Below are positions 10,309 through 17,989 of a stretch of DNA of 63,956 nucleotides, in pieces. Positions within the stretch are counted from its first letter, which is position 1, and each line of letters opens with the position of its first letter. The stretch lies in contig JACAES010000058.1 of NCBI GenBank assembly GCA_013388735.1, positions 1-63,956 of the forward strand. The letters run 5' to 3'. The position numbers and the translations under genes were made by a program. The notes beneath the pieces were generated by a model that did no database searches, was not told the DNA's origin, and was given only the letters and a program-made list of their open reading frames with translations. This DNA is from Chloroflexota bacterium (lineage in GTDB: Bacteria > Chloroflexota > Anaerolineae > Aggregatilineales > Phototrophicaceae).

Positions 10309-10605
10309 ATGCAATACCCGCTTCTGGATGTCACGATTGAATACTGCGCGGTTTGAAAATATACCCCGCGCATCGTCAGTTTGACGAATGAAATTTTGAG
10401 CGAACGCGAGATTGAAGTGTTTATCCGCTCCTGGCTGCTGATACCCGGTACAGGCGGCAAGTTTGAAGTGATGGTCAACGGCGAACTGGTCTTTTCCAAA
10501 AAGGCGCTCGGACGCCACGCCGAACCTGGCGAAGTCCGCGCCCGCATCCTGGAAAAGCTGGAAGCCGTTCGCCCGCCGGGAATTCGGTTTAACGCGGACG
10601 AGTAA
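10309..10605 (+). CDS. selenoprotein W-like Rdx-family protein, Sec encoded by in-frame TGA
   Basis: Reading from the ATG at 10309 gives a 98-residue protein only if the TGA at 10354-10356 is decoded as selenocysteine. The N-terminus then reads VTIEYCAVUKYTPR, which is the CxxU redox motif of SelW/Rdx proteins (Cys13, Sec16). The rest matches the family: a thioredoxin-like fold with PGTGGKFEVMVNGELVFSKK. A good AAGGAG (10297-10302) lies 6 bases before the ATG, with no equally good signal for the TTG at 10381 where a plain ORF caller would begin. A hairpin with a GTT loop follows the TGA at the right distance. Family members are thiol-redox proteins of uncertain partner. selA, selB, selC and selD must lie elsewhere. 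The alternative is a nonsense mutation of a Cys codon. Confidence 0.83.
10373..10387 (+). promoter_or_regulatory. candidate bacterial SECIS hairpin
   Basis: TCGTCA (10373-10378) pairs perfectly with TGACGA (10382-10387) around the three-base loop GTT. The loop starts 22 bases after the TGA codon. A short stem, a G as first loop base and a 16-37 base distance from the UGA are the accepted features of bacterial SECIS elements bound by SelB. Confidence 0.65.
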
Positions 10606-10615
10606 AAGGAAACTT

Positions 10616-11698
10616 ATGCTCAAACGGCTTGGATTCATCGTTTTGCTGCTGGCGCTTTCCTCCGCGACACTGGCGCAGGAGGAGACACCCGCCGCCGTCA
10701 TCGGCCCAACACTTAATTCGGTGCTGTCGCGCGGGGTAGTGGCCTGCGGCATCAACCAGAGCCTGCGCGGCTTTGGCTTTCTGGACCCCAACACCGGTGA
10801 ACTGCGTGGTTTTGATGTGGATTTCTGCCGCGCGCTGGCGGCGGCGGTTTTTGGCGACGCGACCGCCGTACAGTTAGTCCCCTTCAGCGGCGATAATGGC
10901 CTGGACGCGCTTGAATCCGGCGAGATTGACGTGCTGATGCGCAATGTCATCTGGACGCTTTCGCTGGATTCCAGGCCGGAACTGGATTTCGGGACGATCA
11001 CCTTTTATACCGGGCAGACTTTTATGACCCGCACCGACAGCGGTCTGAGCGATTGGGCAGTGCTGGATGGCGCGGTGATCTGCGTGGCAGAAGGTTCGAC
11101 GGCGGAGACCAGCCTGGGGCAGGCGATGGTGTCTCGCGGGCTGTCCTACCAGCCGGTGACGCTGCCGACGGCGGCAGAGGCCGCGCAGGCGTTCACCGAT
11201 GGGCGCTGCCAGGCTTACAGCGCCGGGCTGATAGACCTGGAGTCCGCCCGCCAGCGGCTTCCCGACCCGGCGGCCTACGTGGTCTGGCAGGGACGCGAAC
11301 ACCTGTACACGCAGGAGCCGATCGCGCCGGTTTATCGCAATGATGACCCGCAGTGGGCGGATATTGTCAACTGGACAATCCTCGGTCTGATTCAGGCTGA
11401 ACAACTGGGCATCACCAGCGAGAATATCAACACCATCGTGCGCCAGCCGGAAGAAGGCGAGGACACCTATATCAGCCGCGTCGGCCTGGACGTGGCGCGT
11501 TTCCTCGATGCGCGTACCGGTATCGGCGGCCAGCTTACCTTAGCGAATGATTTTATGGTCAGCGTGATTCGTGAGGTGGGCAACTACGGCGAAATCTTCA
11601 ACCGCCATTTTGGCCCCGGCGGCGATCTGCGGCTGGAACGCGGCCTGAACAGCCTGTGGCGTGACGGCGGCCTGCTCTATGCCCCGTCCTGGCGATAA
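10616..11698 (+). CDS. amino-acid ABC transporter substrate-binding protein (AapJ-like)
   Basis: The 360-residue protein has a signal peptide (cleavage near ATLAQ) and a bacterial extracellular solute-binding family 3 domain. The run VVACGINQ...GFGFLDPNTGELRGFDVDFCRALAAAVFGD is characteristic of AapJ-type general L-amino-acid binding proteins. No permease or ATPase gene is adjacent, so it is an orphan receptor here. It starts 10 bp after the SelW-like gene with AAAGGAAACTT before the ATG, and the two may share a transcript. It ends 13 bp from the convergent glycosyltransferase gene. Confidence 0.87.
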   Translation: MLKRLGFIVLLLALSSATLAQEETPAAVIGPTLNSVLSRGVVACGINQSLRGFGFLDPNTGELRGFDVDFCRALAAAVFGDATAVQLVPFSGDNGLDALESGEIDVLMRNVIWTLSLDSRPELDFGTITFYTGQTFMTRTDSGLSDWAVLDGAVICVAEGSTAETSLGQAMVSRGLSYQPVTLPTAAEAAQAFTDGRCQAYSAGLIDLESARQRLPDPAAYVVWQGREHLYTQEPIAPVYRNDDPQWADIVNWTILGLIQAEQLGITSENINTIVRQPEEGEDTYISRVGLDVARFLDARTGIGGQLTLANDFMVSVIREVGNYGEIFNRHFGPGGDLRLERGLNSLWRDGGLLYAPSWR

Positions 11699-11711
11699 TG
11701 CTGCTGAGGCT

Positions 11712-13100
11712 CTATGGGGCGGCGAGGGCCGGGTGCTGGCGTCGCCCCCGCCACCAGTTCCACAGGACGACCAGCATATAGGCCGAGAATAAAAACCATA
11801 GGGGGTCGGTGGGGACGCGATAGCGTGTAGAGGGGTGGAAGGCCAGATAAACCAGCGACATGCTGATCTGCGCCAGCCACAGCAGCGCGGTTTCGCGCCA
11901 GCGGCGCAGCGCCAGCACACCGCCCGCCAGCCCCAGCAGGAACAGCCCGCCCCAGTACAGCCGGTGAACGGCGCGCCCCAGCACGTCGAACAGCGGCTCG
12001 TCATAGGCGTTCACCGGGTCGTTTTCGCCAAAGGTCAGCAGTTGGCCGTTGGCGTCCACACGCCGGATGATAAACGCGCCGTCTTCGTCCAGGTCGATTT
12101 GTTCGCCCGGCTGCGGGTTGTAACGCGGCGCGATGTCTACACTCCAGTACACCAGAAATTTTACCCACAGCAGTTCGGGGATTTTATCCGGGTTTTCGCG
12201 CAGATACCGGAAGCCAAGCGCAAAGCGTTCGGCATCGGCCTCGCGGCTGTAGGGGTCAGGCGATTCCAGTTCGGGGGCCGTCCACTGCACGTCGTATCCG
12301 GCGCGGAAAACCGGGACGGTATAGCGGCTGTTGCCCTGCCAGAAGTTCGCGCCGGATGTGGTAGTCATCGGCACGAAGGCGTCGTAAACGGCAGTGTTAC
12401 GCACAATCCAGGGGACAAGCACCAGCGCCGACACCGCCGCGACCGGCAGCAGCCGGATGACGGTTTGCCATAGGCTGAGCCGGAACCAGAACCAGACCGC
12501 CACCAGCAGCGCCAGCGGTGGCGTGATCGGGCGCGTGAGTATGGACGCGCCCAGCGCCAGCCCGGCCAGCGTCGCCAGTCCCCAGGCGGCGCGGTCGAAA
12601 ACCGGGCACTCGCGCAGTTGGATGACCAGCAGCAGGAAGGCGTACAGCAGCGCCATGAAAAACGGCGTGTCTATCAGCGTCAAATTCTGAAAAATCAGAT
12701 AGGGATACAGGGCATAAAACAGGCTTGCCAGCGCCGCGACGGTTTTATTTCCCAGCAGGCGTTTGCCGGCGTAAAACAGGCAGCCGATAGAAAACAGGTC
12801 AAGCGCGATATGAAACAGCCCGACCTGTACATGGCCGCGCCCGAACAGGTCGTAGACGCCCGCCAGCGCATAGCTGTACAGCGGCGGGATGGCCGCATCC
12901 GGGACGCCCGGCGTCCGCCCGTACACGCCCGTCGCCAGCAGGTTTTGCGCGTAGGCGTCGTAGGCGTCCGAGCCATGCACCGCGCCGGTCTGCTCGAAGG
13001 CGAACACCTGTGGAAAGCCCAGTAGTACGATCAGCCGGACGGCGGCGGCCAGCAGCAAAATGAACGGTAGTGGATGGTCGAGTAAGCGTTTGAGGCGCAT
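11712..13100 (-). CDS. glycosyltransferase family 39-like membrane protein
   Basis: The 462-residue integral membrane protein has about 9-11 predicted membrane segments. It follows the GT39/ArnT (PMT_2) pattern: an N-terminal membrane helix, then a loop with acidic residues (GSDAYDAYAQNLL), the conserved LYPYLIFQNLTLIDTPFF segment and PWIVRN followed by an extracytoplasmic C-terminal part. Such enzymes transfer a sugar from a polyprenyl-phosphate donor to protein or lipid. The acceptor cannot be told. It lies downstream of the FtsX-type permease on the same strand but is separated from it by 245 bp including a terminator-like hairpin. Confidence 0.8.
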   Translation of the reverse strand: MRLKRLLDHPLPFILLLAAAVRLIVLLGFPQVFAFEQTGAVHGSDAYDAYAQNLLATGVYGRTPGVPDAAIPPLYSYALAGVYDLFGRGHVQVGLFHIALDLFSIGCLFYAGKRLLGNKTVAALASLFYALYPYLIFQNLTLIDTPFFMALLYAFLLLVIQLRECPVFDRAAWGLATLAGLALGASILTRPITPPLALLVAVWFWFRLSLWQTVIRLLPVAAVSALVLVPWIVRNTAVYDAFVPMTTTSGANFWQGNSRYTVPVFRAGYDVQWTAPELESPDPYSREADAERFALGFRYLRENPDKIPELLWVKFLVYWSVDIAPRYNPQPGEQIDLDEDGAFIIRRVDANGQLLTFGENDPVNAYDEPLFDVLGRAVHRLYWGGLFLLGLAGGVLALRRWRETALLWLAQISMSLVYLAFHPSTRYRVPTDPLWFLFSAYMLVVLWNWWRGRRQHPALAAP

Positions 13101-13310
13101 GAAGTTCCGTAGGTGTCGGTTTTTCAGCCTGCCTGTAAACAGCCATCAAAGCCTTTTCGCAGACAGTTCGGGCATTATACACCGGCAGAAGATGGACGAT
13201 CAGGGTCAGAATCGGGCACGGGCATCCGCCTTTGGATGGAGATTTTTTACGCCGGAGACGCTGCTCAAGCCGTCGGCGTAACCCCGGCAGCATCCAAATC
13301 CCGAAAACGG

Positions 13311-13336
13311 CGGGGCGGGTTCTAAAACTCGCCCCG
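13311..13336 (-). terminator. terminator-like hairpin after the FtsX-type permease gene
   Basis: An 11-bp stem with one mismatch (CGGGGCG core, four-base loop) lies 10 bp beyond the permease stop. On the minus strand it is followed by CCGTTTTC, a short U-run, so it is probably a terminator of moderate strength. Confidence 0.55.
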
Positions 13337-13345
13337 TTTGCATTC

Positions 13346-15925
13346 CTATTCGCTGCGCAGCGCCGCCGCCGTCACCAGCCGCCCCAGTCGCCAGGCCGGG
13401 TACAGCCCTGCTGCCAGCGCCGCCACCACCGCTACCAGGAACGCCTCGGCAAACTCGACCGGCAGTAGTTGGAGCTGCATCGTCCAGCCGAACGACCGCA
13501 CGTTGATGACGTAAACCAGCACCAGCGCCAACGCCAGCCCAATCGGCAGCGCCAGCAGCCCGGCGGTCAATCCCATCAGGCCGGTCTGCACCAGCGTGAA
13601 GCGCCATAACTGGCGCGGCGTCATGCCGGTGGCGCGCATGATGCCATACTGCCGCGTCTGTTCCAGTTGCAGCGACATCAATGCGCTGAGGATGCCAACG
13701 AAGGCGACCACCGTCGCCAGGATTTGCAGCGCGGTCGTGATCGAAAATGCCCGCTCGAACACATCAAAGACGCCGTTCCGCAGCGAACGATAGCTCTGAA
13801 TCTGCAAGTCCAGACCGGCCAGCGTTTCGGTCTGGAGCGTGTCTATCAGGGCGCTCGTGTCGGCCTCCGGCGCGACGAACAGCGAGAAAGCCGTCAGATA
13901 CGGATCGTCCCAGAAGCGCCGGTAAACCGAGTCGGCCATCAAAATCGTGCCTTGATCGGTCGAATAATCGTAAAACACGCCCACGACCGTGAACGTCTGG
14001 ATACCCCGGTCGGTTTGCAGGCGGATGGAGTTGGCTTCCGGCGTGATGCCCCGGCGGAAGGCGAACGGCTCGCTGACGACGACCTGTCCGGCTTCCAGCG
14101 CCGCCCAGGTATCACCGCCCGGCGCGGTATTCCAGGCCATACGCCGCTGCCCGCCGGAGATGTCCTGGTTGATCGCGTCCAGGTTGGCGGGGGGCAGGTT
14201 GGGATAATCGGGCGCGGGGACGGCCACCGAACGCACGGTCGCCACGCCGATGACGCCCGGAACGACCAGCGCCCTATCTACCAGCGTGGGTTCGACTACC
14301 GCCGCCGACCCGCCGTTGCCGGAGGCCGTGACCTGCGGCGGGGAGATGTAAATGTCCGCGCCCAGGGTGGTATCCAGCCAGTCGGCCACCGTGTTACGAA
14401 AGCTGCCGATCATCACGCTGACGCCGACGATCACGCTGACGGCGACGGTGAGCGCCGCCACCGCCACCGATGTGCGGCTGAGCGAGCGCACCACCGCGCG
14501 CGAGGCCATGCGCCCGACCACACCGAACAGCCGGTCGGCCAGGGGAGCGGCCAGCCGCATAAACACGATCAGTGCCAGAGGGGTGAGCAGGGCGCTGCCG
14601 ATGACGATGCAGAACAGCGCCGTGAAGCTGATGAACAGGTCGCGGGTGGGGACTTGCAGCAGCAGCACGCCCGCGCCGTTGAGCAGGATGGCGGCAGCGG
14701 TCATGGCCGGGATCAGCCGGCGCGCGCGCTGTTCCACGTCGGAGCGGCGCAGCGTCCCGGCGGGGGGCGTGCGCGTGGCCTCGTAAGACGGGATGGCGGC
14801 GGCGGCCAGGCTGGCGGCCAGGCCGACCAGCGCGCCCTTCAGCAGCGTGTCCGGCGGCACCGTCACGCGCTGGACGTTGACCGTGAAGTACAGGTCGCTG
14901 ATGGTTTGCGCTACCAGACCGACCGATGATCGCCCGAAGATGATGCCCAGCGCCAGCCCCAGCACTGTGCCGATCAGACCGAGCAGGGCGGCTTCGCCCA
15001 GGATGAGCGTGAAAATCTGGCCGCGAGTTGCGCCCAGCGCCCGCAGGATGCCGATCACCGGGCGGCGCTGCACGACGCTGAAAGTGACCGTGTTGTAGAT
15101 GAGGAAGACGCCCACCACCAGCGCCAGCAGACTGAGCGCTTGGAGGTTCAGCTCAAAGGCTTCGCTCATCTGGTTGATGGCGCTGTTTTCGGCGTTGGGT
15201 GTGGTCAGGCGCGCGCCGGGGGGCAGCAGCGCCTCGATTTTCGACGTATCGTAACCGCGCGGCAGAATCAGGTCAATGCGCGTCAGCCGCCCCGGCATCC
15301 CGGCGATTTCCTGAGCAGTGGCGATGTCGGCCAGCAGCAGGTTGTCGAGCGCCTGCGCGCTGGTATCATCCTCCGGCAGCAGCAGGCCGATCACGCGCGC
15401 CTCGACGCGCCGCCCGCCGGGGCGCAGTTGGAGCGTATCGCCGGGTTCGATGCCGTAACGTTCCGCCAGCGTGCGGCTGACCAGCAGCGCGCCGGGTTCG
15501 GCGATGAAAGCGTTAAAAGCCGCCGCCGTGTCCGGGTTTTCGCCCTGGATGGTGACGCCGCTCAGGTAATCGCGGAAGGGGGGTTCGGCAAATGAATCCA
15601 CGCCCAGCAGGCGCAGCGGGCTGTCGCCCAGGTCGGCGGCGCGCAGGTACTGTTCGACCACCGGGGCGCTCAGACGCAGGCCCAGTTCCAGTCGAATCTG
15701 GCTGTACAGTTCGGTAGGCAGCCCCGATGGGCCGCCGAAAATCTGATGCGTGGCTTTGCCGGTGACGCTTTCGGCGCTGAGGTCGAAAGCGCGGCCTGCC
15801 GAACCGTTGGCGATGTCAATGGCGATCACCAGCGCCACGCCCAGCGCCACGCCGATGATGAACAACACACTTTGAAGCGGGCGGCGGCTGGTGTGCCGCC
15901 GCGCCAGTCGCAGCAGAATCCTCAT
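13346..15925 (-). CDS. FtsX-type ABC transporter permease (large, two FtsX domains)
   Basis: The 859-residue membrane protein is a long permease of the FtsX/LolC/MacB superfamily, with a duplicated FtsX core. An N-terminal helix (RRPLQSVLFIIGVALGVALVI) is followed by a large extracytoplasmic domain. A first set of helices contains VVQRRPVIGILRALGATRGQI and a second repeat contains QLEQTRQYGIMRATGMTPRQLW near the C-terminus. These segments form the inter-helix loop contacts typical of the family. Such permeases move lipoproteins, lipids or peptides. No ATPase gene adjoins it. The ATG at 15925 is preferred (CAGGA 8 bases upstream) over the upstream extension to 15997. The rhodopsin gene is divergent. 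Confidence 0.87.
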   Translation of the reverse strand: MRILLRLARRHTSRRPLQSVLFIIGVALGVALVIAIDIANGSAGRAFDLSAESVTGKATHQIFGGPSGLPTELYSQIRLELGLRLSAPVVEQYLRAADLGDSPLRLLGVDSFAEPPFRDYLSGVTIQGENPDTAAAFNAFIAEPGALLVSRTLAERYGIEPGDTLQLRPGGRRVEARVIGLLLPEDDTSAQALDNLLLADIATAQEIAGMPGRLTRIDLILPRGYDTSKIEALLPPGARLTTPNAENSAINQMSEAFELNLQALSLLALVVGVFLIYNTVTFSVVQRRPVIGILRALGATRGQIFTLILGEAALLGLIGTVLGLALGIIFGRSSVGLVAQTISDLYFTVNVQRVTVPPDTLLKGALVGLAASLAAAAIPSYEATRTPPAGTLRRSDVEQRARRLIPAMTAAAILLNGAGVLLLQVPTRDLFISFTALFCIVIGSALLTPLALIVFMRLAAPLADRLFGVVGRMASRAVVRSLSRTSVAVAALTVAVSVIVGVSVMIGSFRNTVADWLDTTLGADIYISPPQVTASGNGGSAAVVEPTLVDRALVVPGVIGVATVRSVAVPAPDYPNLPPANLDAINQDISGGQRRMAWNTAPGGDTWAALEAGQVVVSEPFAFRRGITPEANSIRLQTDRGIQTFTVVGVFYDYSTDQGTILMADSVYRRFWDDPYLTAFSLFVAPEADTSALIDTLQTETLAGLDLQIQSYRSLRNGVFDVFERAFSITTALQILATVVAFVGILSALMSLQLEQTRQYGIMRATGMTPRQLWRFTLVQTGLMGLTAGLLALPIGLALALVLVYVINVRSFGWTMQLQLLPVEFAEAFLVAVVAALAAGLYPAWRLGRLVTAAALRSE

Positions 15926-15986
15926 GAAGCAGTCCTGATTGTGAAAGGTTTCGCCATTGTACAGGGCTAAGGTGAGAATCGCTTGA

Positions 15987-16011
15987 GAAAAGCGCATTTA
16001 AGGCGCTTTTC
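15987..16011. repeat. 9-bp inverted repeat in the permease-rhodopsin divergent region
   Basis: GAAAAGCGC (15987-15995) and GCGCTTTTC (16003-16011) are perfect arms around 7 bases. No T-run follows. It could be an operator or a leader hairpin for either divergent gene. Confidence 0.4.
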
Positions 16012-16071
16012 ATGTCTTTCCAATGTGCGAATCACCTTACTGAATATCATGGGATTCATAACATTCAAAAA

Positions 16072-16085
16072 GTGATGAATATCAC
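16072..16085 (+). promoter_or_regulatory. CRP/FNR-like palindrome upstream of the rhodopsin gene
   Basis: GTGA-N6-TCAC (16072-16085), followed by A, matches the core spacing of CRP-family operators. It lies 43 bp before the rhodopsin ATG. The 8-mer GAATATCA within it (16077-16084) is repeated directly 35 bp upstream (16042-16049). No convincing sigma70 hexamers were found. Confidence 0.4.
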
Positions 16086-16128
16086 AAATGAATGTGGTCG
16101 TTGAGGATAAGTTGTCGAGGATTTCACC

Positions 16129-16941
16129 ATGTTACCGGAGTTAAGTGTCGGGCAGTACAGTTTGGTCTATAACCTCTTTTCCTTCACCATCGCCGCTATG
16201 CTGGCTTCCTTCATCTTTTTTGTGCTGGGACGCCAGCAGGTGGCTGCCAAGTATCGCGGCGCGCTGGTTATGTCGGCTATCGTCGTGGCAGTCGCTGGCT
16301 ACCACTATTTTCGTATCTTCGAGAATTGGTCGGCAGCTTACAGCCTTCAGGAAGGCGTTTATGTCGCCAGCGGCGTTCCATTCAACGATGCCTACCGCTA
16401 TGTTGACTGGTTGCTGACCGTGCCGCTGCTGGTAGCAGAACTGGTGGCCGTACTGGCGTTGGCGCGCGCCCGCAGCATCAGCCTGACGTTCCGTCTGGCA
16501 CTGGCGGCGGCGCTGATGGTCGTGCTGGGTTATCCGGGCGAGATCGCGGCGGATACCGGCACGCGCGCGCTGTGGGGCTTCATCGCCACCCTGCCTTTCC
16601 TGTACATCCTGTGGGTGCTGTTCCGCGAGTTGGGGCCGGCGATTGGACGCCAGCCAGGCGAGGCCAAGGTGCTGGTACGGAACATTCGCCTGCTGCTGTT
16701 CGCTACCTGGGGCTTTTACCCGATCGTTTACCTTCTGCCTATCCTGGGGGTGAGCGGCGCCGGGGCGCTGATAGCGGTGCAGGTCGGTTATGCTATCGCT
16801 GATGTGCTGGCGAAGTGCGGCTATGGTGTGATGATTTACGCCATCGCCCGCGCCAAGACTGAAGCCGAGGAAAACGGTGGGCTGGTGGCCGAGACTGACC
16901 GGGATGGCAACCGTATGGCGGTTGCTGCAAGCAGCAACTAA
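16129..16941 (+). CDS. xanthorhodopsin-like proton-pumping rhodopsin
   Basis: The 270-residue protein has seven membrane helices. Helix C reads RYVDWLLTVPLLVAEL: Arg90, Asp93 (Schiff-base counterion and proton acceptor), Thr97 and Glu104 (proton donor) form the DTE set of outward proton pumps. Leu101 sits at the tuning position that gives green absorption. His59 in helix B pairs with the acceptor. Lys229 in ADVLAKCGYG is the retinal lysine, and Asp225 is the second counterion. Gly150 in LWGFIATLPFLYIL falls at the place of the xanthorhodopsin glycine that leaves room for a carotenoid antenna. GAGG lies 8 bases before the ATG. No retinal or carotenoid synthesis gene is in the window. Confidence 0.94.
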   Translation: MLPELSVGQYSLVYNLFSFTIAAMLASFIFFVLGRQQVAAKYRGALVMSAIVVAVAGYHYFRIFENWSAAYSLQEGVYVASGVPFNDAYRYVDWLLTVPLLVAELVAVLALARARSISLTFRLALAAALMVVLGYPGEIAADTGTRALWGFIATLPFLYILWVLFRELGPAIGRQPGEAKVLVRNIRLLLFATWGFYPIVYLLPILGVSGAGALIAVQVGYAIADVLAKCGYGVMIYAIARAKTEAEENGGLVAETDRDGNRMAVAASSN

Positions 16942-16953
16942 ATCCGCTGCTCT

Positions 16954-16984
16954 GGGACGCTCTCAGTTGGAGCGTCCCTTTTTT
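16954..16984 (+). terminator. rho-independent terminator of the rhodopsin gene
   Basis: GGGACGCTC (16954-16962) pairs perfectly with GAGCGTCCC (16970-16978), followed by TTTTTT, 13 bp after the stop codon. The gene is therefore probably monocistronic. Confidence 0.92.
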
Positions 16985-17019
16985 GTTTTGATTCTGGCCG
17001 GTTTGCCCGGATGCGCGCC

Positions 17020-17721
17020 TTACACCCCGGCGCGGTTATAGTATGGGTTTTCGCGCACGACCAGTGCGGCGCAGTTATTGGTGCGTGGGTCGCTCCGGTG
17101 GTTGTAGAGGATACCCTTCACCTTAAAACCGTTTCTGATCTGCATGGACAGCGTGGGATCACGCAGTTCTCCGGCCACGATTTTTTCAATATAGCTTTCA
17201 ACGCTCAGATAATTGCGATACTGTTCGTAGCCGGGGATCAATCCGGCAGCCACTTCGCCACGCAGGTTCAGCCAGCGCACCAGCTCCCGGCGCGCTTCGT
17301 ACAGGCGGCTGCCGATGCCCAGCCCTTGAAAGTCGGGTTGCACGCACAAATCCGTGCCGTACAGCCATTCACCGTTTGGGTCATGCCGGCTGAACCAGCC
17401 GCCGCCGGTTATCTCGGCAGCGGGAAGATGCTGCTGTATAGTCGCCCAGGTGGTGCGAAAGGTGCTGGTGCAGCCGACTGCCGCCCATTTGCCCTGGACG
17501 CGGGCCAGGGCGGCGAACTGTCCTTCAGGAAATAGCTGAATGTGCCGCAGGAAATGTTCGGCGCGCAGCAGGTCATGATCGGGCAGCGTGGGGAAGGCAA
17601 GCTGCTGAAGCGCCGCCAGCCGCCGGGCATGTTTCGGGTCGGTATTGCCGATATGCACGCTGACTGCGCGGGTCGTTATGACAGGTTTTCGATATGGCTC
17701 ATCTCGCCGGTTCATCAGCAT
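17020..17721 (-). CDS. GNAT-family N-acetyltransferase
   Basis: The protein has about 233 residues and a GNAT fold. The acetyl-CoA binding motif A is YGTDLCVQPDFQGLGIGSRLYEARREL (about residues 120-146), with the Q/R-x-x-G-x-G/A loop as QGLGIG. The acceptor is unknown. The frame stays open to 17790. The ATG at 17721 is chosen for lack of a better signal; a TTG at about 17763 is preceded by GGAGGG with short spacing and is a real alternative. It is convergent with the rhodopsin gene. Confidence 0.78.
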   Translation of the reverse strand: MLMNRRDEPYRKPVITTRAVSVHIGNTDPKHARRLAALQQLAFPTLPDHDLLRAEHFLRHIQLFPEGQFAALARVQGKWAAVGCTSTFRTTWATIQQHLPAAEITGGGWFSRHDPNGEWLYGTDLCVQPDFQGLGIGSRLYEARRELVRWLNLRGEVAAGLIPGYEQYRNYLSVESYIEKIVAGELRDPTLSMQIRNGFKVKGILYNHRSDPRTNNCAALVVRENPYYNRAGV

Positions 17722-17859
17722 AAAACACCGCTTGCGGCTAAAAACACACAGCGGGAAGATCAAAGACCCTCCCACTTCTGGCAAAACCATATCACATGTG
17801 TTTTAAGCTGCGCTTCAGATGGTTCTATGAACTATAGTAAGGCTTTTTTGCATAATCTA

Positions 17860-17879
17860 AACAAAAACTTTCGTTTGTT
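17860..17879. promoter_or_regulatory. inverted repeat upstream of the GH1 gene
   Basis: AACAAA (17860-17865) and TTTGTT (17874-17879) form a perfect 6-bp dyad around 8 bases, in an AT-rich stretch 110 bp before the beta-glucosidase start. The layout would suit a sugar-responsive repressor, but no regulator gene is adjacent. Confidence 0.3.
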
Positions 17880-17989
17880 AAAATTATCACATGGCATCTT
17901 TCTTAATCCTTGTTCAAACGTGCAGTTTTCCGCGCCTGGCGGTATATTCATAGCCGTTTCGCCAATCAACTCCGCACTGAGGGAATATC

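Noticed and set aside
10381-10605. 74-residue protein starting at TTG 10381 as the complete gene
   Set aside because: It lacks the strand and CxxU active site of its family and has no ribosome binding site; the upstream ATG with AAGGAG and in-frame TGA explains the locus better.
10144-11001. 285-residue minus-strand frame spanning the SelW-like region
   Set aside because: It is antisense to the selenoprotein-like and amino-acid-binding genes and overlaps the FHA gene; low-complexity Ser/Arg content and no domain.
13667-14929. 420-residue plus-strand frame
   Set aside because: Arg/Gly/His-rich antisense shadow of the FtsX-type permease.
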